Positions 22,101 through 30,080 of a stretch of 30,080 nucleotides of DNA are shown in pieces. The notes below the pieces were generated by a model. It saw only the letters and a program-made list of their open reading frames with translations, was not told the origin of the DNA and did not search any database. The stretch comes from Spirochaetaceae bacterium. GTDB lineage: Bacteria > Spirochaetota > Spirochaetia > Treponematales > Breznakiellaceae. Location of the stretch: NCBI GenBank assembly GCA_031290855.1, contig JAISLM010000104.1, positions 1 through 30,080 on the forward strand, written 5' to 3'. Each line of letters begins with the position of its first letter. Position 1 is the stretch's first letter. A program made the position numbers and the translations under genes.

Positions 22101-23806
22101 TGAATGTCTTTGATAACGCCGTTCTCCATACAAATGAGGCGGGCGCATTTTTCCACCGTTGTAAGGCGGTGCGCTATTACTATTAATGTTTTACTTTTGC
22201 CCACATCGTAAATTTCGTCCATAATTTTTGTTTCGATTTCATTGTCGAGCGCCGAGGTTGCCTCGTCAAGAACGAGTATATCGGGATCGTTGTACAGTGC
22301 GCGCGCGATCCCTATACGCTGCTTCTGGCCGCCGCTCAGTTGTATGCCTCCGTCCCCGACCTGTGTTTTAAGGCCGTCTTTCTGCCGCAGAAAGTCCCAT
22401 ATATTTGCCATTTCCAGTACACGTATCAGGCGTTTTTCGTCATAATCAGAACCGAAAACAACATTTTCACAGACCGTATCGTCAAAAAGATAAATACTTT
22501 GCGGTATATATCCGATTTTTTTACGCCACGCGCGTATATTCCCGTCGTTCAATTCCTTGCCGTCGGCAAGTATTGAACCGGACGACGGATTGTGTATGCC
22601 GATAAGCAGATCTATAAGCGTGGATTTTCCGCTGCCGCTCGGCCCTGTAACGGCAAGTTTATCACCTTTATTTATTTTAAATGATATATCACGCAGCACG
22701 AGGGGTCCCGTGAGGTATTGAAACGAAACATCGTTAAAACTTATCGAATGGTTAAATGTTACGGGCGTGCGGCCTTCGTGTACCGTTTCCTGCGTAAAAT
22801 GTTCATGTACGATGTCCAGCGAGTGCTGTAGATAAGCGGCCTGATTCACATTACCGAGCATTTTGTTGATTGACGGAAGTATCCGGTACAGCGCCAGCGC
22901 GTACATGGCGATAACGGGTATTATGCTTTCCGCCGATCCGTAGCGGAAAAGTATCAGCAGCACCGCGCCGACAAGCAGCGAAAAACCTATGCTTTCAAGC
23001 ATATTGCGCGGCATCGCGCCAAGCGTGGTGCTTATAGTCTGCGCCCTTGAAACTGTATGCGCCGCATCGTCAAAGCGGCGCATATAATAATCTTCGGTGC
23101 ATTTAAGGCGCAAAAACTTAAAATTATTGTACGACTCCCGCTGGACACGGCCGATATTGTAGTTTCCTTCCGCCGCTTTTACGCCCTGTTTTTTGCTGTT
23201 TTTCAGGATTATCCTTATGATTACGGCGATCAAAACAACAAGAATGGCCGTCAATAAAAGCGTCATTTGCCAGTTCACGACAAGCATAAAAGAGTACAAC
23301 ATCAGCACCGTGATCGCGTCAGAGCATATCTGCATTATGCATAGCAAAATCATGCTTACATTTTGCGCGTGACTTATGCCGTTGTAAAATTCATTCTGAT
23401 TTTTTTGAACATAAACCTTGTACGGCAGAGAAAGATATTTTTCATACAGATTGGTCGCAAGATACCTGAATGTGCCAAGCGCGAAGCGGTTCTGAATGTA
23501 TGTGTAAAATACATTGTACGCCGCCCGCAATATATAAAAAGCGATGATCCCTATGCCGAAGTAAAATATAAAGTCGTCTTTTGACGTAAATCCCAGAAAT
23601 CTGAAAACCGCGTTGTACCTGCCTCTGTCCAGCATATCCGGAGCCGAGGCTACGGATATGAACGGCATTATTATCGATATTCCGAATGTTTCTATAATTG
23701 ACAGCAGGAGTGTCATAAAAAGCAGCACGATAAGCCTGAGCTTGTGCTTTCGCAGCAGCAGTATCCGCAGTTTGCCTACAATAGGTTTAATAAAATTAAT
23801 GTTCAT
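22097..23806 (-). CDS. ABC exporter, fused permease and ATPase (MsbA/PglK type)
   Basis: A 569-residue half-transporter. Six membrane helices lie in the first ~300 residues. The ATPase then shows Walker A GPSGSGKSTLID, Q-loop IGYIPQS, signature QLSGGQKQRIGIARAL, Walker B ILVLDEATSALD and switch IVIAHRL. Dimers flip lipids or lipid-linked oligosaccharides across the inner membrane. With an adjacent glycosyltransferase and an outer membrane barrel, flipping of a lipid-linked glycan is likely (inference). The start is set at ATG 23806, 4 nt after the barrel gene stop; an upstream extension would overlap that gene and has no ribosome-binding site. Confidence 0.92.
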   Translation of the reverse strand: MNINFIKPIVGKLRILLLRKHKLRLIVLLFMTLLLSIIETFGISIIMPFISVASAPDMLDRGRYNAVFRFLGFTSKDDFIFYFGIGIIAFYILRAAYNVFYTYIQNRFALGTFRYLATNLYEKYLSLPYKVYVQKNQNEFYNGISHAQNVSMILLCIMQICSDAITVLMLYSFMLVVNWQMTLLLTAILVVLIAVIIRIILKNSKKQGVKAAEGNYNIGRVQRESYNNFKFLRLKCTEDYYMRRFDDAAHTVSRAQTISTTLGAMPRNMLESIGFSLLVGAVLLILFRYGSAESIIPVIAMYALALYRILPSINKMLGNVNQAAYLQHSLDIVHEHFTQETVHEGRTPVTFNHSISFNDVSFQYLTGPLVLRDISFKINKGDKLAVTGPSGSGKSTLIDLLIGIHNPSSGSILADGKELNDGNIRAWRKKIGYIPQSIYLFDDTVCENVVFGSDYDEKRLIRVLEMANIWDFLRQKDGLKTQVGDGGIQLSGGQKQRIGIARALYNDPDILVLDEATSALDNEIETKIMDEIYDVGKSKTLIVIAHRLTTVEKCARLICMENGVIKDIQ

Positions 23807-23810
23807 AACG

Positions 23811-25376
23811 TCAAAAATGGTGACCAAACCCCATGTATAATTCCATATCGTCACTGCCGGGCAAGAGGCCCGCGTTAAACAACGGGTTTAAATTCCATGC
23901 CGCGCTTGCGCAAAGGTATATGCTCCTGAAAGCGAGCGGAAAAAAGAATAATTCTATGCCGCCTGAAACAATCCAGTCTTGAGGTTTGTAAGTGATGTTT
24001 CGGATAAAATTTCTTTTGAAGTCAACCTCTATTCCGTCTACAAGGGCTATGTCCACTACGGGGCCTGCCTGTAGCTCCATGTTTATTATGCGCAACCGCG
24101 GACTGTTAAAGTATTCCGAAAACATAAAGTCAAAAACATGGAATATAAAATCAAAGTTAAAAACAAGCATCGAGTCGGCGGAAATCGCGTAATCCCCCAA
24201 GCCGCGTATCATGCTGCCCGCTTCCCACCGCGCTCCGACAGACCCAAGGGCGGAACTGTAAAACCATTTTGTAAACCTGCCGCGCATCGATATTCCCAAA
24301 AAATCAGTTACCAGAAGATGTTCCGTTATATTTGCCGTTACCGAATTGTTCCACCCTTCAAAAAATAAATTGTACTCATTGACGTTTTCGATATACAACT
24401 CCGCGCCTCGCCTGAAATTGCCGGCCCAGTCGATTTTGTCAAAGCCCAAACGATGCGAAGCGTCAAATGAAGGCCCCCCGCGTTCCGCCAAATCTTCGTT
24501 ACGGAACGCATAATTGATGTTTCCCGACAGGGCGGGCGTGTATGTCAGCCCGCCAAGGCTTTCGGTTTCGACGGGCAGCGGTATCTTCCACTCGCCGTAA
24601 ACCGTACTCGAACCATACCATATATCCCGGAAATTGATGCCGTAAACATACTTTTGCCAATCATCGTACTCTTTCCCGAAATATACCCCCTGTTTATAGC
24701 CGAATGTAAGCGTTGTATTTTTGAACGGAACATCAAACGACAGACCGCTAGTGTTGCCGTAAGAAAACGGTTCGCCAAAATAGTACGAAAAAATATTTTC
24801 AGTATTGAATTTCCAGTCGTAACCGAAAGCGCTGAACGGTACTTCAAAGCCAAAAAGCATATTTATGTTGTTCCGGGAAAACGTTAAGTCTTTGCCGTCA
24901 TGGTAACGGTAGACAAAGTATATCCGCAACTGCGTCATCAGACCCAAAAAATTAAAATCCCTGATACGTAGCCTGGGCTCCCAGCCTGTGTTTGAACTGT
25001 ATTTAGGCTCCGGCACTATTACAAAATTACGGGTATCCACCGTATGGATCGTAAGATCGACAGGAATACGCCCGTCACCGTCCGCTTCCGCCGCGTAAAA
25101 ATCTATCGCCACATCCTGTAGTTCGCGCCTGTTAAGCAACACCTGCTGTTTACGCGCCGTGTATTCCCGCAGCGCCGCCAAGCCCCGCATTTCGTCGCCT
25201 TTTTTTATTTCCGAACAGAGCAACAGCGCGTAATCCTTTGTGCGGCCTGTAATATCAAAATATATTTCACGGATGTAGTAGACCAGATCATCGTCTTCCT
25301 GCGCGGAAACGCCGCCGGGACTCATAAAAAAGATCAGGATAAAAACCGGCGCACAGGAAAAAGGAGGTTTTTTCAT
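23811..25376 (-). CDS. Outer membrane beta-barrel protein with POTRA-like domain
   Basis: A 521-residue envelope protein. The signal peptide MKKPPFSCAPVFILIFFMSP is cut near VSAQ. Residues 30-100 (YYIREIYFDITGRTKDYALL, then ALREYTARKQQVLLNRREL) resemble one POTRA domain. The rest alternates short aromatic-rich strands (YFVYRYHDGKDLTF, FSYYFGEPFSYG, GELYI..FFEGW) like a 12-16 strand beta-barrel and ends in GFGHHF, the terminal aromatic typical for BAM recognition. It may be a small Omp85 or two-partner-type protein that exports or inserts something. The start ATG overlaps the aroB stop (ATGA), which sets it. It is cotranscribed with the ABC exporter and GT4. Confidence 0.8.
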   Translation of the reverse strand: MKKPPFSCAPVFILIFFMSPGGVSAQEDDDLVYYIREIYFDITGRTKDYALLLCSEIKKGDEMRGLAALREYTARKQQVLLNRRELQDVAIDFYAAEADGDGRIPVDLTIHTVDTRNFVIVPEPKYSSNTGWEPRLRIRDFNFLGLMTQLRIYFVYRYHDGKDLTFSRNNINMLFGFEVPFSAFGYDWKFNTENIFSYYFGEPFSYGNTSGLSFDVPFKNTTLTFGYKQGVYFGKEYDDWQKYVYGINFRDIWYGSSTVYGEWKIPLPVETESLGGLTYTPALSGNINYAFRNEDLAERGGPSFDASHRLGFDKIDWAGNFRRGAELYIENVNEYNLFFEGWNNSVTANITEHLLVTDFLGISMRGRFTKWFYSSALGSVGARWEAGSMIRGLGDYAISADSMLVFNFDFIFHVFDFMFSEYFNSPRLRIINMELQAGPVVDIALVDGIEVDFKRNFIRNITYKPQDWIVSGGIELFFFPLAFRSIYLCASAAWNLNPLFNAGLLPGSDDMELYMGFGHHF

Positions 25377-26476
25377 AGGAGGCCGGACAATTTTTCTACG
25401 AGGCCCAGGCTGTCCGGGTCTATCGTTACAAGACACGCGCCGGGCAGCGCCGGGACGACAAAATGGAAAAGCCCCCCTATTTTTTTCTTGTCGTCTTTCA
25501 ACGCCCGCATGAACGCTCCGCCGTCCGCAAGCGCCGGGTGCGGCGCTTGAGTCTCGTAACCCAGTTCGCCTAAAACGGCGCGGATTGCTTCGGAACGCTC
25601 AGGCGGCGTACAGCCAAGCTCTTCCCCCAGTACGCAGGCGCGGGCCAACCCCCACGCGACGGACTCGCCGTGGGAAAGCCTTCCCAGCCCTGCCGCGCTC
25701 TCAAGCGCGTGGGCAAACGTATGCCCCAGGTTGAGCAGCGCCCGTTCCCCGCCCCGTTCCTCCGGGTCCTTCTCCGCGATCCGTCCCTTCACCGTCACGG
25801 AACGCTCGATCAGGCGCGAAGCCGCTTCGATAAGCGGCGCGGACACGCCCTCTCCGTCCAGCGCGGGTTTTAACGCAAGCAGCCGGCCGCGGGTCTCCGC
25901 CGCATAAAGCGAATCGTCGAGCACAAGCGTTTTTATGATTTCCGCGAGGCCGGAACGCCATTCACGCGGCGGCAGAGTACTAAGAGCGGCGAGCGGCATA
26001 TAGACATGGCGGGCAGGGTAGAACGTGCCGGCAAAATTCTTTATACCTAACAGGTCAAAGCCTGTTTTGCCGCCCAGAGCCGCGTCAACCATGCCGAGCA
26101 ACGTAGTGGAAACGATCACGAGACCCGCGCCGCGCTTGTAAACCGAGGCGGCAAACCCGCAAAGGTCGCTCACGACCCCTCCGCCGACTGCCACAAAAAG
26201 TCCGTCCCTGTCAAGCCCCGCTTCCGCTGCCGCACGTAGTATCTTCTCGACGGACTGCCAGTTCTTGTCCGCCTCTCCCGCCGGAACGACACATACCGCC
26301 GCCGCCATAGCGCCCCTCGCGCTTTCCGCCAGTTCCGCGGTATTCGTATCGCACACAAGCAAGGCCCGCTCCGATTCCGCCGCGCCAAGCACGGCTTCCA
26401 AGCCCGGAACATCCTGTTCTATATTTACGGAGGATTTGTAGAGCCCAAAGGTAAAGTCGTAAGTCATACAATTCAT
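25373..26476 (-). CDS. aroB: 3-dehydroquinate synthase
   Basis: A 367-residue enzyme of the shikimate pathway, converting DAHP to 3-dehydroquinate with NAD and zinc. NAD-binding is at PAGEADKNWQS and FVAVGGGVVSDLCGF. Zinc ligands appear in SGLAEIIKTLVL (Glu), NLGHTFAHALE (His) and SHGESVAWG (His). YKRGAGLVIVSTTLLGMVDA and GGKTGFDLLGIKNFAG complete the family. The longest ATG is at 26476. A promoter -10 lies only 2 nt before it, so the true start may be the ATG at 26467 (MTYDF). The product stops inside the ATG of the barrel gene. It heads an envelope-glycan operon, an unusual partner for aroB. Confidence 0.96.
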   Translation of the reverse strand: MNCMTYDFTFGLYKSSVNIEQDVPGLEAVLGAAESERALLVCDTNTAELAESARGAMAAAVCVVPAGEADKNWQSVEKILRAAAEAGLDRDGLFVAVGGGVVSDLCGFAASVYKRGAGLVIVSTTLLGMVDAALGGKTGFDLLGIKNFAGTFYPARHVYMPLAALSTLPPREWRSGLAEIIKTLVLDDSLYAAETRGRLLALKPALDGEGVSAPLIEAASRLIERSVTVKGRIAEKDPEERGGERALLNLGHTFAHALESAAGLGRLSHGESVAWGLARACVLGEELGCTPPERSEAIRAVLGELGYETQAPHPALADGGAFMRALKDDKKKIGGLFHFVVPALPGACLVTIDPDSLGLVEKLSGLL

Positions 26477-26478
26477 TC

Positions 26479-26507
26479 ACTGTAGCAAAAACCAGTCCGC
26501 CTTTCAA
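26479..26507 (-). promoter_or_regulatory. Promoter of the aroB operon, leaderless or nearly so
   Basis: On the minus strand TTGAAA (26502-26507), a 17-nt spacer and TACAGT (26479-26484). Transcription would start near 26472, just before ATG 26467, and no ribosome-binding site is visible at either start. Confidence 0.5.
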
Positions 26508-26619
26508 GGCGCTATTGGGTTTCACGCAGCGCGTCATGGATAATACCGGCGGCTGTCTCGTTAGTCCGCTGACCTTTTTTTGCTGAACGCATATTCATTA
26601 CCCCTCGTTATTCGCAAAG
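26508..26619. other. Divergent spacer between aroB and uvrA, first part
   Basis: No gene is supported. A short ATTCGCAAAGTCTGG motif (26610-26624) begins the repeat that recurs at 26796. Confidence 0.4.
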
Positions 26620-26692
26620 TCTGGTTTAATACCCCGCGGATTGCCGCGGCTCACGTAAGGCAAAGCCTACAAAGATTTGGTATTAAACCAGA
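26620..26692. mobile_element. 73-bp palindromic element with perfect 14-bp terminal inverted repeats
   Basis: TCTGGTTTAATACC (26620-26633) and GGTATTAAACCAGA (26679-26692) are perfect inverted ends. Inside lie CCGCGG-ATTG-CCGCGG and a smaller hairpin AGGC-AAA-GCCT. No protein is encoded. The ends match those of the repeat inserted in the phosphoesterase gene, so this is one family of non-autonomous elements. Confidence 0.75.
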
Positions 26693-26754
26693 CGATATTA
26701 TAAACTTCCTTACAGAACGAGCCTCCGCTCCAACCAACACAACGCTTAAGATAC

Positions 26755-26866
26755 CGCGCCGAACCTTAGGTTCGCGCTTGCCGCGCGGAGGCTCATTCGC
26801 AAAGTCTTGTTTAATACCCCGCCGAACCTTAGGTTCGCGCTTGCCGCGCGGAGGTTCATTGCTAAT
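26755..26866. repeat. Two tandem 63-bp repeats upstream of uvrA
   Basis: CCGAACCTTAGGTTCGCGCT begins at 26759 and again at 26822. Each copy contains the hairpins GAACC-TTA-GGTTC and CGCG-CTTGC-CGCG and ends GCGGAGG(C/T)TCATT. The first unit is joined to the second by CAAAGTCTTGTTTAATACCC, which matches the end of the element at 26620. They resemble a REP cluster and lie just upstream of the uvrA promoter. Confidence 0.75.
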
Positions 26867-26884
26867 TGCGGCGTTTTCCCCGGT

Positions 26885-26913
26885 CTGACATTTGGGCGCT
26901 TTTCCGGTATGCT
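26885..26913 (+). promoter_or_regulatory. Leaderless-type promoter of uvrA
   Basis: CTGACA (26885-26890), a 17-nt spacer, then TATGCT (26908-26913). Only six G residues separate the -10 from the ATG at 26920, so the transcript should start at or next to the start codon. The six Gs touch the ATG and are too close to act as a ribosome-binding site. No SOS box is visible. Confidence 0.55.
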
Positions 26914-26919
26914 GGGGGG

Positions 26920-29817
26920 ATGGATAAACTAATAATACGGGGGGCACGGGAGCACAACCTAAAGAATATCGACCTGGAGCTCCCCCGTGATAAATTGATT
27001 GTGGTGTCTGGGCTGTCGGGGTCGGGGAAAAGCTCGCTCGCCTTCGACACGATCTTTGCGGAGGGACAGAGGCGCTATGTCGAAAGCCTTTCCGCCTATG
27101 CGCGGCAGTTTCTTGGGCGGATGGACAAACCCGACCTCGACTACATCGAGGGGCTCTCGCCCGCGATCTCCATCGAACAGAAGACGACCCACCGCAACCC
27201 CCGTTCCACAGTCGGCACCGTGACCGAGATATACGACTACTACAGACTCCTATTTGCCCGGATCGGGATTACCCACTGCCCCAAGTGCGGGCGCGAGATT
27301 CGGGAGCAGTCCGCCGACCAGATCATCGACGCTATAATGCAGTTCGGCGATGGCGCGCGTATACAGATTCTCGCGCCTGTGATTCGTGGCAAGAAGGGCG
27401 AACACCTGAAGATAATCGAAGATGCACGCAGGGCCGGGTTTGCCCGCGCCCGTATCGACGGGCTGCTCTTGAGCCTGGACGATTCGGTGAAGCTGGACAA
27501 GCAAAAGAAGCACTCTGTCGAGATAGTGACCGACAGGCTCGTGCTCTCGAAGGAAGTCCGTTCCCGCCTGGCCGAGGCGGTCGAGACGGCCCTGCAAACG
27601 GCGGACGGCGTCCTTTTGGCGCTCGTCTCGCGGGACGGGGAACGTCGCGGGAGTGAGGCGGCTGATGGGGGCGGCGTTACCGATGATAAAGGCGGAGGCG
27701 GAGACTCTACCCCCTTGTACAAGGAGTACTTCTTCTCGCAAAAGAGCGCTTGCCCGGAGTGCGGGATTTCGATGCCGGAACTTCAGCCCAGGATGTTTTC
27801 GTTCAACAACCCCTTCGGGGCCTGCCCGGAGTGCGGCGGCCTTGGCGCGAAGCTGGAGTTCGACCCCGATCTGCTCGTCCCCGATCCTTCCCTATCATTC
27901 AACGAGGGGGGCCTGGTCACGCACAACCCAGAATCGGCGTGGTACAGGAGTCAGATGGAAGGATTGGCGCGGCACTACAAGTTCAGCCTGGACACTCCGT
28001 TTGCCAAGCTGCCTAAATCCGTGTGGCGCTCTCTTATGTGGGGGAGCGACGATGAGGTAAGCGTTGACTACCAGAACCGCGAGGGGACGGGGCATTTTGC
28101 GTACAAGCGGCGCTTCCCGGGTGTGCTTGAAGAACTGAAGCGGCGCTACCTGGAGACCCAGTCGGAAGGGGTAAAGGTATGGCTCGAAAAGTTCATGAGC
28201 CAGAAACCCTGCGAAAGCTGCGGAGGCCGGCGGCTGAAGCCCGAAGTCCTGGCGGTAACAGTCGGCGGGAAAAACATCCACGAGGTCTCGGCCCTTTCCG
28301 TAAACGACACGCTCGGCTTTTTCGACAGCCTCGCCCTCGCCGAGACCGAGCGGCGCATATCGGCCCAAATTCTCCGCGAGATCACGGCGCGCCTTGGCTT
28401 TCTAAAAAACGTAGGCCTCGATTACCTCACGCTGGAACGGAAGGCCGGCACATTGAGCGGCGGAGAGGCGCAGCGCATCCGGCTTGCCACGCAGATAGGC
28501 GCGAGCCTTGTCGGCGTACTCTATATACTGGACGAGCCTTCCATAGGGCTGCACCAGCGGGACAACCAGCGCCTGATCGATACGCTTCTTTACCTGCGTA
28601 ACCTCGGCAACACGCTGATCGTCGTCGAACACGACGAGCAGACCCTCCGCACCGCCGACTACATCGTAGACCTGGGGCCGGGCGCGGGTGTGCACGGCGG
28701 GGAGGTCGTCGCGCAGGGGACGCCCGCCCAGGTTATGAAGGTTAAGGAAAGCCTCACCGGCCAATACCTGGCCGGTACCCTCAATATGGATATTCCACCG
28801 GCGCGGCGCAAAGGGAACGGCCAATTCCTGCGGCTAAAGGGGGTGAAGGAGCACAACCTAAAGAACATCAGCGTTGAGATACCGCTCGGCGTCTTCACCT
28901 GCATCACCGGCGTCTCCGGCAGCGGCAAGTCTACGCTGCTTTCGGACGTGCTGTACCCGGCGCTCGCCAACGCGGTGTACGGCGGCACGAGGCCCGCAGG
29001 CTCGTTCAAAAAGCTCGAAGGGGCGGAGTACGTAGACAAGGTGATCGACATCGACCAGAGTCCGATAGGCCGCACCCCGCGCAGCAACCCGGCGACCTAC
29101 GTCGGCGTGTTCGGCGGGATACGCGACCTCTACGCCAGCCTCCCGGAAGCGAAGGCGCGGGGTTACAGGCCGGGCCGCTTTAGCTTCAACGTGAAGGGGG
29201 GGCGCTGCGAGCACTGCCAGGGGGACGGCACGATCAAGATCGAGATGAACTTCCTGCCGGACGTGTACGTTACCTGCGATGTCTGCGGCGGCAAGCGCTT
29301 CAACCGTGAGACGCTGGAGATACGCTACAAGGGGCGGAACATCGCGGACATCCTCGACATGACGATAGAGGAGGCCGCCGGCTTCTTCGAGTACATCCCG
29401 CACATCGAGCGTAAGATGGCGACGCTGCTTTCCGTCGGGCTGGGCTACGTCAAGCTGGGGCAGTCCGCCCTCACGCTTTCCGGCGGCGAGGCGCAGCGAG
29501 TCAAGCTGGCGCTCGAACTTTCCAAGCGTTCCACCGGCAAGACGGTGTACATCCTGGACGAGCCGACGACAGGCCTCCACTTCGCGGACGTAAAGCAACT
29601 GATGGACGTGATTCAGCGGCTGGTGGAAGCGGGCAACACTGTGCTGATGATAGAGCACAACCTTGACGTGCTGCTTCAGGCCGACCGCCTCATCGACCTG
29701 GGCCCGGAAGGAGGCGAGCGGGGCGGCGAGGTGATCTTCACCGGCACCCCCGAACAAGCGGTCCTCTGCAAGACCTCCTACACCGGCCAATACCTGGCCC
29801 GGCATCTCCGCAATTAG
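26920..29817 (+). CDS. uvrA: Excinuclease ABC subunit A
   Basis: A 965-residue DNA-damage sensor of nucleotide excision repair; UvrA dimers load UvrB on lesions. It has two ABC modules. The first has Walker A VSGLSGSGKSSLAFD (about 28-42) and signature TLSGGEAQRIRLATQIG. The second has GVSGSGKSTLLSD and TLSGGEAQRVKLALELSK. Zinc fingers appear as CPECGISMPELQPRM, GACPECGG, CESCGGRR, and CEHCQGDGTIKIEMNF with CDVCGGKR. A Gly-rich insert (SEAADGGGVTDDKGGGGDS) lies before the first zinc finger. The start is set at 26920 from family alignment and promoter position. The open frame extends to 26866 through a repeat and is not used. It is apparently transcribed alone and followed by a REP hairpin. 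Confidence 0.98.
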   Translation: MDKLIIRGAREHNLKNIDLELPRDKLIVVSGLSGSGKSSLAFDTIFAEGQRRYVESLSAYARQFLGRMDKPDLDYIEGLSPAISIEQKTTHRNPRSTVGTVTEIYDYYRLLFARIGITHCPKCGREIREQSADQIIDAIMQFGDGARIQILAPVIRGKKGEHLKIIEDARRAGFARARIDGLLLSLDDSVKLDKQKKHSVEIVTDRLVLSKEVRSRLAEAVETALQTADGVLLALVSRDGERRGSEAADGGGVTDDKGGGGDSTPLYKEYFFSQKSACPECGISMPELQPRMFSFNNPFGACPECGGLGAKLEFDPDLLVPDPSLSFNEGGLVTHNPESAWYRSQMEGLARHYKFSLDTPFAKLPKSVWRSLMWGSDDEVSVDYQNREGTGHFAYKRRFPGVLEELKRRYLETQSEGVKVWLEKFMSQKPCESCGGRRLKPEVLAVTVGGKNIHEVSALSVNDTLGFFDSLALAETERRISAQILREITARLGFLKNVGLDYLTLERKAGTLSGGEAQRIRLATQIGASLVGVLYILDEPSIGLHQRDNQRLIDTLLYLRNLGNTLIVVEHDEQTLRTADYIVDLGPGAGVHGGEVVAQGTPAQVMKVKESLTGQYLAGTLNMDIPPARRKGNGQFLRLKGVKEHNLKNISVEIPLGVFTCITGVSGSGKSTLLSDVLYPALANAVYGGTRPAGSFKKLEGAEYVDKVIDIDQSPIGRTPRSNPATYVGVFGGIRDLYASLPEAKARGYRPGRFSFNVKGGRCEHCQGDGTIKIEMNFLPDVYVTCDVCGGKRFNRETLEIRYKGRNIADILDMTIEEAAGFFEYIPHIERKMATLLSVGLGYVKLGQSALTLSGGEAQRVKLALELSKRSTGKTVYILDEPTTGLHFADVKQLMDVIQRLVEAGNTVLMIEHNLDVLLQADRLIDLGPEGGERGGEVIFTGTPEQAVLCKTSYTGQYLARHLRN

Positions 29818-29829
29818 GAATTGTTACTA

Positions 29830-29877
29830 AATGAACCTCCCCGCCGCAAGCGGCGGGGAGCGGATCCCACTGCGAAT
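29830..29877. repeat. REP-like hairpin after uvrA
   Basis: AATGAACCT runs directly into a perfect 11-bp stem, CTCCCCGCCGC (29837-29847) and GCGGCGGGGAG (29850-29860), 19 nt after the uvrA stop. The CCACTGCGAA that follows also follows the hairpin in the copy at 18.3 kb. With no T-tract it is more likely a REP element and mRNA stabiliser than an intrinsic terminator. Confidence 0.65.
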
Positions 29878-29918
29878 GAAAACCAGACGTTTCCGCACTT
29901 TCCGTTACACCGCGCCGC

Positions 29919-29947
29919 TTCAGTAAATTCCCGCTCCATGCTATACT
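29919..29947 (+). promoter_or_regulatory. Promoter of the last gene
   Basis: TTCAGT (29919-29924), a 17-nt spacer, then TATACT (29942-29947). The leader is about 65 nt and includes two copies of CTTAACCGG (29951 and 29969), which could form a small structure. Confidence 0.5.
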
Positions 29948-30018
29948 TGCCTTAACCGGGCCAAAGGGCTTAACCGGCCTTTTTCCGGCTATTTTCGTAC
30001 AGGAGAATGAGGGTTTCC

Positions 30019-30080
30019 ATGGGACATCTGCGCAATACCCTGCTCGACAACTCACCGGCGCTCCACATGGCGGCGGTCCT
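30019..30080 (+). CDS. Start of an unidentified gene, cut by the window end
   Basis: ATG at 30019, with GAGGG 5 nt upstream, opens MGHLRNTLLDNSPALHMAAV and runs off the window. An ATG at 30006 sits too close to AGGAG. Twenty residues are not enough to name a family. Confidence 0.45.
   Translation, partial: MGHLRNTLLDNSPALHMAAV

Noticed and set aside
26700..26870. CRISPR array before uvrA
   Set aside because: Only two 63-bp tandem units and related fragments; no series of short repeats with unique spacers, and no cas genes.
26866..26919. Upstream start extending UvrA by 18 residues
   Set aside because: It would begin in the repeat, has no ribosome-binding site and precedes the promoter -10; family proteins start at the MDKLIIRGAREHNL region.
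28858..29805. Long minus-strand open frame antisense to uvrA
   Set aside because: A common artefact opposite GC-rich genes; the plus strand encodes unmistakable UvrA motifs.

Overview
The window looks like chromosome from a GC-rich spirochaete of the Treponema type. This is inferred from the kinds of genes present: a treponeme-like RAYT lineage, an exported lipoprotein remnant with W/P/FS repeats, a POTRA beta-barrel outer membrane protein, and LysM/M23 and HDOD proteins. No rRNA or other definitive marker is present. Genes are tightly packed, often with ATGA stop/start overlaps, and are separated by islands of palindromic repeats and decayed mobile DNA.

Layout. 0-2.1 kb is a graveyard: a RAYT-type transposase gene lacking the usual catalytic HUH histidines, a small palindromic element, an IS4-type transposase remnant and a broken lipoprotein gene. 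2.2-4.7 kb (+) holds a GT2 glycosyltransferase, a CbiR-like cobamide-remodelling hydrolase and CobS; the last two suggest salvage of foreign cobamides. Enolase (-) follows, then an acyl-CoA synthetase (+) that converges on a five-gene minus-strand operon. That operon (13.7 to 8.3 kb) reads: unknown exported protein, LamG/FN3 exported protein, HDOD protein, metallo-beta-lactamase hydrolase, LysM-M23 peptidase.

14.1-16.5 kb is a small surface-glycan cassette: a methyltransferase and a GT32 sugar transferase on the minus strand, divergent from an XRE regulator. A perfect 12-bp inverted repeat flanks the GT32 -10 box. Next come a second copy of the RAYT-gene tail, an MFS exporter, and a purN-purD-metallophosphoesterase operon. 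The phosphoesterase gene carries an in-frame palindromic repeat insertion. 21.0-26.5 kb is an aroB - POTRA barrel - ABC exporter - GT4 operon (minus strand), probably making and exporting an envelope glycan. A repeat-rich gap, uvrA (+) and the start of one unidentified gene close the window.

The themes most worth following are (1) a REP/RAYT-like repeat family that has entered coding sequence (phosphoesterase, MFS C-terminus, methyltransferase stop codon); (2) several strong promoters whose -10 lies only 6-11 nt before the start codon, suggesting leaderless mRNAs (uvrA, MFS, XRE, aroB); and (3) the CbiR-CobS pair. I did not find a CRISPR array, tRNA, rRNA, prophage or obvious defence island.
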